Source of the DNA: Saprospiraceae bacterium
GTDB lineage: Bacteria; Bacteroidota; Bacteroidia; Chitinophagales; Saprospiraceae
Direction of reading: 5' to 3'
Length of the DNA: 5,368 nt
Assembly (NCBI GenBank): GCA_017995875.1
Contig: JAGOIB010000142.1
Location: forward strand, 1-5,368
The notes under the pieces: model-generated
The model's input: the letters and a program-made list of their open reading frames with translations, nothing else
The model's database searches: none
What the model was told of the DNA's origin: nothing
Made by a program: the position numbers and the translations under genes
Part shown: positions 1 through 5,368 of the stretch, one piece after another
Layout: each line of letters starts with the position of its first letter
Numbering within the stretch: the first letter of the stretch is position 1

Positions 1-2821
1 TGATTTGGATTTTAAGAGAGGATTGCCCACTATCGATAAAGATCCTGATCTCAGTAGCCTCCGCATGTTTAAGAATATTGTTGAAAGCTTCCTGGCAAAT
101 GCGATGGAGATTGAGTGCGACAAACGGCCCCAGGATGAGTTGCTTGTCCCCATGCTCTTCGTAAACTACTCTATACAGACTATCCGGACCAATGACCTGG
201 AAAATATAATTTTTCAATCTGGTGATAAAGCCTGCCATATCAATCTGCTCTTGTTGCACCGCCCATATCGTATCCCGGAGTTCCTGATTGATTTGAGTGG
301 AAATGGTTTCCAGATCCCTCATTTTATTTGTTGTCTGAGCATCTGTCAGCTGGTCACCCTGATCGAGGATAAAATTTATACCACGTTTGACAGTGGCCAT
401 TTGCGCTCCGATATTGTCATGGAGATCTCTTGAAATACGTAACCGGTCTTCATATAGTTTATGCTCCAGCTCCTGTGTATAGGCTAGCTTTAGGGCTTGT
501 CTTTTCCTGCGTATGTTCATGATGTAATACAGGAAATACAATGGAACCATGGAAAGAATAAGCACAAACCACCAGCGTTGATATAGTGGAGGTTTGATAT
601 GGAGCTGCAGGGAATATCGTGCTTCAGCATTAGGTTCAAAGCTTTCCGCAATATGATAGTAAATGGTATATCGTCCAGGATTGAGTTGCAATTGAATGTC
701 CATGTTAGGTCCCAGGTTGATCCACTCCTCATGTAATCCGGCAACTTTGTATTGAAAGTTGTAACTCCTGGGGGACCGTAATCCTTTCGCCAGAAGCCGT
801 AGCTGAATCACATTTTCTGTATAACCAAGTGTCAGGCCAGCAGACGCTCCAGGAGCAATGTATCGTTCTCTTACGTTTCCATTTACACTCAATACACTGA
901 TATACGGCAGGGGCTTATCTTTTACCTCCTCTATCTGGGAAGGATAAAAGGCTGTTATTCCATTGATACCTCCGAAATACAATTTGCCTGATTCACTTTT
1001 GTAACATGAGTTTGTATTAAACTCACTTTCCTGCAAGCCGGATTCAATGGCGTATTGTTGGTAATGAAGATCAGCATCCAGCCTGTACAACCCATAATCG
1101 GTACTAAACCAAAATTCCCCTTCCGTTTCTCCAGGTAATATGGCATATACCATATGATTATAGATTGCAGTAGGCAGTGCTGTTGGATTTAGCGTATCAA
1201 GGAGAAAAATCCCCAGGTCAGTCGCTACAAGGAACTGACCTGGCTTATAAGGAACCATGCATCTTGAATACCCAAAATTCGGCACATTCAATTTTATACT
1301 ATGACGCTTTAAGTCCTGGTTGTAAAAATGAAGTTCATCCAACTCTGACACAACGTACTCGTCACCACTTTTCGTAGCGGCAATACTTGAACCAAAAAAT
1401 GGAACCTTCACGGATACGACGGGATTCGGATCATCTGGCTTGATTTCAATCAATTCACGATGATTAAAAATAAAATAGCGTTGATGTATTTCATCTTCAA
1501 TTGCATTGTCATAATAGGTAAATCGTTTTCTGATCGAATCTTCCAATTCTGTCAATCTATATCCCTCGCCGTTAAATACCAATTCCAGTGTCTTGTTGGC
1601 AAACAAAATATATCTGGAATCTGATATTTTAAGAATCGAGGAAATTAAATTCAGGTTATTGATGTCCGGAAATTGCCGGATATGATGTTTTATTATCCCA
1701 TTGGTATCGAACACGAGTAATCCATCCTGTATCGTTCCTGCCAGCACCATGTTGTTTTTTTCGGATACACGGATACATTTAATAAAATATTTCTTTTTAC
1801 CCTGAACACCCAGATATTGAAATCCATCATTGGATGGATACAACTTGACCAATCCCGAATTAAACGTTGTAAAAAAAATATGGCCGGTTTTAGCCAACAC
1901 GATACTGCGCACACCACCAAGATTCTCAAAAGGTAAGCCTTCGGTCCGCTGAATTTTTGATACCCAGGTAAGTGTACGGAGGTTAAAAAGATAAATACCA
2001 TCCTTTAATGGCACATATACACTATCTCTCCCAACAAGTAAAAATTGCTGACCATTGAATTGCCTTCCTGGTTCAGGAAGGACAATGGAATGTTTACGGT
2101 CTCTTGTATATATATCCAGTGTATTTGTTGTCAGAACCAACATACTGTCACCGGAGGCGATGGCTCCTCTCCATGCATCCGGACAAGCATGATCAACGTT
2201 TGTAATACCTGTTTTGAGATCGAATGTGCATCTGAGAAAACTGGTATCAAAATAGGTGATAGCTGAAACCGGTTTTGGAGAAATATAAATGGCGCTCCAC
2301 CTATATGATTTGTGAGGTCTGTGTGGTAAAGTATAGACATGTGTGGAAGTCAATGATTTTTTTTCAACCTGGTACAAGCTATCATTAGGATGAGCGATAT
2401 AGAGGAAGTCACAATCTTCATAGATAATCTTTGCATAGGGATCCCTCCTCGTATAGGTAGGTAAAGTCAGACTTGGCGCATTTTGTGCGCTGTATTGAGC
2501 AGGGGTAAACTTGTATAGTATATGCTCTTTGAGAAAAAATACATCTTTTCCATGTTCGAACCCAAAGGTGCCGGCTGCATTAGAGGTATGGACCAGGTGG
2601 TTCATATCCACAAATTGATCACCGTCAAATAACTGTAGTTTTCCACTTATTGATAGCCAGAGGAGATCATTTTGATCGGTTTGTATATCGCCCACTACAT
2701 TGTGTTCGAGGCCTTCGTGCATGGTAAAGGTTTCACTATAGGCATAGCGGACTTTGATCTGCGCCAGTGTCAGTTGCACCATGCAGAGGAGGAATAGAAA
2801 GCACAGATACCATTTAGTCAT
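1..2821 (-). CDS. Sensor histidine kinase with beta-propeller (Reg_prop) sensor, Y_Y_Y domain and HisKA_3 core; 3' end cut off by the window
   Basis: The frame is open from ATG 2821 to the left edge, giving 940 visible residues. Residues 1-20 form a signal peptide with a likely cut at TLA|Q. Residues 21 to about 655 form a beta-propeller sensor: blade-like motifs are seen at 45-70 (LLWLSISGKLQLFDG), around 571 (FWFSTDYGLYRL) and at 616-625 (FGGINGITAF), the last being the typical final propeller motif of this family. The Y_Y_Y Ig-like domain spans about 664-745, with LNPGRYTIYYHIA near its end. One membrane helix starts at Trp750-Trp751 and is followed by the basic stretch IRRKRQ. HisKA_3 carries RISRDLHDNIGAQ with phosphoacceptor His801. 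The HATPase N-box is HRICQEAFNNILKH (906-919). The DNGxG and GxG motifs lie beyond the edge; family members are usually about 1000 residues, so roughly 60 are missing. No receiver or AraC domain can be seen, so it is probably a classical kinase acting through a separate response regulator. The propeller should be periplasmic and the kinase core cytoplasmic. The ligand is unknown. The start is set by the signal peptide; no in-frame ATG occurs between 2822 and 2860. Confidence 0.95.
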   Translation of the reverse strand, partial: MTKWYLCFLFLLCMVQLTLAQIKVRYAYSETFTMHEGLEHNVVGDIQTDQNDLLWLSISGKLQLFDGDQFVDMNHLVHTSNAAGTFGFEHGKDVFFLKEHILYKFTPAQYSAQNAPSLTLPTYTRRDPYAKIIYEDCDFLYIAHPNDSLYQVEKKSLTSTHVYTLPHRPHKSYRWSAIYISPKPVSAITYFDTSFLRCTFDLKTGITNVDHACPDAWRGAIASGDSMLVLTTNTLDIYTRDRKHSIVLPEPGRQFNGQQFLLVGRDSVYVPLKDGIYLFNLRTLTWVSKIQRTEGLPFENLGGVRSIVLAKTGHIFFTTFNSGLVKLYPSNDGFQYLGVQGKKKYFIKCIRVSEKNNMVLAGTIQDGLLVFDTNGIIKHHIRQFPDINNLNLISSILKISDSRYILFANKTLELVFNGEGYRLTELEDSIRKRFTYYDNAIEDEIHQRYFIFNHRELIEIKPDDPNPVVSVKVPFFGSSIAATKSGDEYVVSELDELHFYNQDLKRHSIKLNVPNFGYSRCMVPYKPGQFLVATDLGIFLLDTLNPTALPTAIYNHMVYAILPGETEGEFWFSTDYGLYRLDADLHYQQYAIESGLQESEFNTNSCYKSESGKLYFGGINGITAFYPSQIEEVKDKPLPYISVLSVNGNVRERYIAPGASAGLTLGYTENVIQLRLLAKGLRSPRSYNFQYKVAGLHEEWINLGPNMDIQLQLNPGRYTIYYHIAESFEPNAEARYSLQLHIKPPLYQRWWFVLILSMVPLYFLYYIMNIRRKRQALKLAYTQELEHKLYEDRLRISRDLHDNIGAQMATVKRGINFILDQGDQLTDAQTTNKMRDLETISTQINQELRDTIWAVQQEQIDMAGFITRLKNYIFQVIGPDSLYRVVYEEHGDKQLILGPFVALNLHRICQEAFNNILKHAEATEIRIFIDSGQSSLKIQI

Positions 2822-2837
2822 CAAACCCGTAGGGCAT
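2814..2837 (-). other. Seven-codon upstream ORF overlapping the kinase start
   Basis: On the minus strand an ATG at 2837-2835 opens the short frame MPYGFDD, with TAA at 2816-2814. Its last codons overlap the kinase ATG by 8 bases (ATGACTAA), a geometry compatible with translational coupling or start-site competition. The same region can form a small hairpin: ACCCG (2843-2839 on the minus strand) against CGGGT (2829-2825), with a 9-base loop containing the upstream ATG, ending three bases before the kinase ATG. No convincing Shine-Dalgarno sequence precedes either start, which is normal in Bacteroidota. Chance occurrence is quite possible. Confidence 0.2.
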
Positions 2838-2873
2838 CCGGGTGCAATACAGATCGTTTGGGACGCCTGTCGA

Positions 2874-2881
2874 CAAAAGTA
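2874..2881 (-). promoter_or_regulatory. Possible -7 element for the histidine kinase gene
   Basis: Read on the minus strand, 2881-2874 is TACTTTTG, an exact match to TAnnTTTG. It sits 52 bases upstream of the kinase ATG, a sensible leader length. No TTG lies 19-21 bases further upstream on that strand, so the -33 element is missing or divergent. This would suit a weak or activator-dependent promoter, but an isolated 8-base pattern with two free positions can also arise by chance. Confidence 0.4.
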
Positions 2882-2956
2882 AATGAAAATGCCTATGACC
2901 TTGAGGCAGATTCAGGAGGTTTTGGGCTTTTCATAGAAAATCACCCGAAAGTATTA

Positions 2957-2987
2957 TTGGCTACGCAAAGGGGTACAGATAGTTTTG
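2957..2987 (+). promoter_or_regulatory. Predicted Bacteroidota-type promoter for the beta-helix gene
   Basis: TTG at 2957-2959 (-33 element) and TAGTTTTG at 2980-2987 (-7 element) are separated by 20 bases. This is an exact fit to the TTG-N19-21-TAnnTTTG pattern used by the primary sigma factor of Bacteroides and Flavobacterium. The predicted transcript would start near 2991-2994. That leaves a leader of about 67 bases to ATG 3060, or about 16 bases to the alternative ATG 3009. The promoter lies inside an inverted repeat (2957-2995), so access by RNA polymerase could be regulated. The match is visible in the sequence; its activity is inferred. Confidence 0.6.
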
Positions 2988-2995
2988 GTAGCCAA
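2957..2995. repeat. Interrupted 12-bp inverted repeat over the rightward promoter (candidate operator)
   Basis: TTGGCTAC (2957-2964) and GTAGCCAA (2988-2995) are perfect 8-base inverted copies. Allowing one unpaired G at 2965, pairing continues with CAAA (2966-2969) against TTTG (2984-2987), giving 12 paired positions around a 14-base centre (2970-2983). The left arm contains the -33 TTG; the right arm contains the end of the -7 element and the predicted transcript start. The position suggests a binding site for a dimeric regulator. Because the predicted transcript starts inside the right arm, an RNA hairpin in the message is not expected. Confidence 0.45.
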
Positions 2996-3059
2996 AGAAG
3001 GGTTCGTTATGCATGGTAGCACCCACACCAAATTACTGATTGCCATCCCATCAGACAAA

Positions 3060-5368
3060 ATGATCTTTGTCAAAGGGATCTTGATTTATTTCTACGCTTT
3101 TGGGTTGAACATACTTTCTGCTCAGTACGCTGTACTAACGAATGGAATCTTTGCGCCACAATTTCAAAATCCGGTTGACCTCATCATCAATCCTGATGAA
3201 ATCAGCGACCCACTGAATATCGGATTTGATTTCAACTTTTTTGGTAATACGTATTCACAGTTTTCTATCTCCTCCAATGGGTTTATTTCCTTTCAGATGG
3301 CTGGAGAAAGCGGCACCATGCCTCAAATCATTCCTGATCCTGCCAACCCCAATAACCTGATCGCCCTGGGATGGTCTGCCTTTCTTCCGGATTATATCCA
3401 GATAAGCTATGAAACTATTGGAACAGCCCCTTACCGAAGTCTGCATGTAAATTATTTTATCGAGGATTATGATCAACCACCTCCCTGTGCTTCCGGGTAT
3501 GTACTCAGTGGCCAGATCATCCTGTACGAAGGCACCAATATCATCGAGCTCCATACAGATTTCTGGGATGGAGGAGATTGCAGCATGCCAGCCACTCAGG
3601 GAATCGAAAACGAGGATGGGACCACTGCATTTTTTGTTTCGGGCCGAAATAATGTGCTATGGACGACCTCTGAGACGCTTGTCAGATTTGTGCCTGAAGA
3701 TTATACGGATCTGTCGGTTATAGCACTGGATCCTGTCTTATGTGAAGGGTTAAGAAACATTCGTGTCCAGGTGCAGAATGTTGGATTAACTACCGTGGAC
3801 ACATTTTATATGGATTGGATCTGGGATGGTGTTCCACAAGATTCTGTCAATGTCTATACCTCACTGCCTCCGAACAGCGTAACAGAAGTTGTCCTGGGCC
3901 AAAAGACCCTGGTGTCGGGCACCAGTTATCCGCTTGAAGCCTGGGCCTATAATCCGGAAAATGAGCCTGACCACTTTACCTTAAATGATACCATTTCAGG
4001 AACAGTCAAAGGTGGGCTTGAAGGAACATATACAATCGGTGGTGCCAGTCCTGATTATCCAACGATCGCTGCGGCTGTATCTGCTCTTGTCACTAGTGGT
4101 GCTTGTGATACAGTGATATTCAATATCAGAAACGGTACGTATACAGAAGAACTCGATATACCGTATCTGACAATTGCAACTGGAGCAGTTGTGATTTTCC
4201 AATCCGAAACGAACAATCCTGCCAACGTAATTATCACCTGGAATTATTCCAGTGGCAGCACCAATCGGATGATTGAAATCACAAATGCCAGCCATTTACG
4301 CTTTAAAGACCTTACGCTGAAGGTGACAGGCACAGTCTGTTCCAGCGTGGTATATATGACTTCCTATTGTGCAGATATTCAATTTTCAGGTTGTACAATC
4401 ATTGGGTCCACATGCAATTCGACTTCGACATCAGGAGCTGTCATCGCCCTCATCAATGGACAGCAGGATGAAATTCTATTGGATAGTAACATCATCAAAA
4501 AGGGAAGTTATGGTCTCTATGTGGCACCAGGGTCTTCATTTGCCAACGATCTGGTACTCGCTGATAATGTGATTGACAGTTTTTACAGACATGGAGCGTA
4601 TCTCAACAGGACCCAGGGATTGAATGTCACAGGAAATACAATTTCATCCACGACAACAACAGCCATAGGAGTAGAAACAAATACCAACTATGGTCCGACG
4701 CTGATAGAACAGAATAGCATCTATTTGCCCCAGGGCACTTATGGAGTAAGGGTGTTCAGATATAATTACGGCACTCCTTCAGCACCGGACACCACTTACT
4801 TTTTGAACAATATGATCAATCTGGGTGGGACAACCTCCGGCTCAAGAGGGCTTTCCGTAGAGCAAAGCAATAAGGTTAATGTTTGGCACAATACGATCAA
4901 CACCACAAGTACCAACACCACCTCCTATGGATTATACAGTGTCAACAACACTATCACCGATCTGCGAAATAGTATTATTACCAATTTTGGGACAGGACGG
5001 GCAGCCTGGATGACAACCCTTACTTCTGATCATAATGTGTTCTTCAATACAACGCCGCCTTTGATCAGCAATGGAACAAATTTCAATCTTCTGCAAGATT
5101 GGGTGGCAGCTTCAGGGCAGGACCAAAACAGTCTTCAAACAGATCCGGATTATATTTCGGCAACAAATCTCCACGTCACTCATGGCGCGCTCAACAATGC
5201 AGGCGATGCGCTTACGCCTCCTGTTGAACTGGATTTTGATCAGGAAGACCGTATTCAAACTATGCCTGATATTGGTGCCGATGAGTTTGGATTTCTCAAT
5301 GATGACATGAGTACAGCTGACATCCTGTTTTCAAATCAATTGGTGACAGGCGATAATGAAGTAAAGGC
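3060..5368 (+). CDS. Secreted surface protein: SNG/nidogen-like module, CARDB-like domain and right-handed parallel beta-helix; 3' end cut off by the window
   Basis: The frame is open to the right edge without a stop, giving 769 visible residues. Residues 1-21 are a signal peptide ending ILSA|Q. Residues 22-213 match a beta-sandwich module common in Bacteroidota gliding-motility/T9SS cargo: the core IGFDFNFFGNTYSQFSISSNG with SNG at 72-74, then GQIILYEGTNIIE, QGIENEDGT (from 180) and GRNNVLW (195-201). Cys143 and Cys174 may pair. Residues about 215-316 look like a CARDB-type Ig domain (DLSVIALDP...VQVQNVG). Residues 320-743 begin with the stereotyped beta-helix entry GTYTIGGASPDYPTI, contain regular N-x-I coil turns, and end at PDIGADEF (736-743). 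After this a further domain seems to begin. These are adhesion or glycan-facing folds; no pectate-lyase or other catalytic residue set is recognisable, so enzymatic activity is not claimed. A C-terminal T9SS sorting domain would be expected beyond the window. ATG 3060 gives a compact signal peptide; an in-frame ATG at 3009 would add 17 residues (MHGSTHTKLL...) and make an unusually long n-region. Confidence 0.92.
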   Translation, partial: MIFVKGILIYFYAFGLNILSAQYAVLTNGIFAPQFQNPVDLIINPDEISDPLNIGFDFNFFGNTYSQFSISSNGFISFQMAGESGTMPQIIPDPANPNNLIALGWSAFLPDYIQISYETIGTAPYRSLHVNYFIEDYDQPPPCASGYVLSGQIILYEGTNIIELHTDFWDGGDCSMPATQGIENEDGTTAFFVSGRNNVLWTTSETLVRFVPEDYTDLSVIALDPVLCEGLRNIRVQVQNVGLTTVDTFYMDWIWDGVPQDSVNVYTSLPPNSVTEVVLGQKTLVSGTSYPLEAWAYNPENEPDHFTLNDTISGTVKGGLEGTYTIGGASPDYPTIAAAVSALVTSGACDTVIFNIRNGTYTEELDIPYLTIATGAVVIFQSETNNPANVIITWNYSSGSTNRMIEITNASHLRFKDLTLKVTGTVCSSVVYMTSYCADIQFSGCTIIGSTCNSTSTSGAVIALINGQQDEILLDSNIIKKGSYGLYVAPGSSFANDLVLADNVIDSFYRHGAYLNRTQGLNVTGNTISSTTTTAIGVETNTNYGPTLIEQNSIYLPQGTYGVRVFRYNYGTPSAPDTTYFLNNMINLGGTTSGSRGLSVEQSNKVNVWHNTINTTSTNTTSYGLYSVNNTITDLRNSIITNFGTGRAAWMTTLTSDHNVFFNTTPPLISNGTNFNLLQDWVAASGQDQNSLQTDPDYISATNLHVTHGALNNAGDALTPPVELDFDQEDRIQTMPDIGADEFGFLNDDMSTADILFSNQLVTGDNEVK

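Noticed and set aside
5..433. Plus-strand open frame of 142 codons
   Set aside because: It lies antisense to the HisKA_3/HATPase part of the kinase, whose motifs are unmistakable in the minus-strand frame; its own translation shows no recognisable domain.
517..2340. Several short open frames on both strands between 517 and 2340
   Set aside because: All sit inside the uninterrupted kinase coding frame; none has a plausible domain, signal peptide or independent promoter.
2822..3059. Riboswitch, small RNA or terminator in the intergenic region
   Set aside because: No conserved riboswitch core and no GC-rich stem followed by a T-run was seen. Both genes point away from this spacer, so no terminator is expected here.
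3255..4295. Minus-strand frames of 99 codons at 3255-3554 and 3996-4295 (with 4055-4237 inside) and the plus-strand frame 3469-3723
   Set aside because: They overlap the continuous surface-protein frame, which carries the family motifs. The antisense openness follows from codon bias, not from separate genes.
4900..4935. Short ACC/ACA-rich stretch suggesting a microsatellite
   Set aside because: The repeats are imperfect and simply encode a Thr/Ser/Asn-rich beta-helix segment.
4021..5280. Pectate lyase or other polysaccharide-cleaving enzyme
   Set aside because: The fold is suggested by coil periodicity, but no catalytic Asp/Arg/Lys motif of known lyase or glycosidase families could be identified, so only a structural or adhesive role is supported.
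4369..5310. Plus-strand short frames at 4369-4572 and 5071-5310
   Set aside because: They are out-of-frame shadows of the beta-helix region; a frameshift is ruled out because the main frame continues intact with regular coil motifs through to DIGADEF.

Overview
This window looks like chromosomal DNA of a member of the Bacteroidota (by protein style a gliding or Saprospiria/Cytophaga-like free-living bacterium; the genus cannot be read from the sequence). Three things point there: a Reg_prop/Y_Y_Y histidine kinase, a large secreted Asn/Ser/Thr-rich parallel beta-helix protein with an N-terminal module typical of gliding-motility/type IX secretion (T9SS) surface proteins, and two exact matches to the Bacteroidota -7 promoter element TAnnTTTG in the intergenic region.

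Layout. Positions 1-2821 (minus strand) hold the first 940 residues of a hybrid-free sensor histidine kinase: signal peptide, beta-propeller sensor, Y_Y_Y domain, one membrane helix, HisKA_3 dimerisation/phosphoacceptor domain (His801) and the beginning of the HATPase domain. It runs off the left edge before the ATP-lid motifs. Positions 2822-3059 are a 238-base divergent intergenic region. It contains a strong promoter candidate for the rightward gene, a weaker one for the leftward gene, an interrupted 12-bp inverted repeat lying on the rightward promoter, and a 7-codon upstream ORF overlapping the kinase start. Positions 3060-5368 (plus strand) hold the first 769 residues of a secreted protein: signal peptide, nidogen/SNG-type beta-sandwich module, CARDB-like Ig module and right-handed beta-helix ending at a DIGADEF motif. 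It runs off the right edge with no stop.

Working together (inference). The kinase is predicted to sense a periplasmic ligand and signal to an unseen response regulator, probably of the NarL/LuxR-tailed type that usually partners HisKA_3 kinases. The divergent surface protein is a possible target only because it shares the intergenic region and has a palindrome over its promoter; nothing in the window proves this link. Both genes are familiar family types. I found no RNA gene, mobile element, CRISPR array or clearly new system, and all shorter open frames seen here are antisense or out-of-frame shadows of these two genes.
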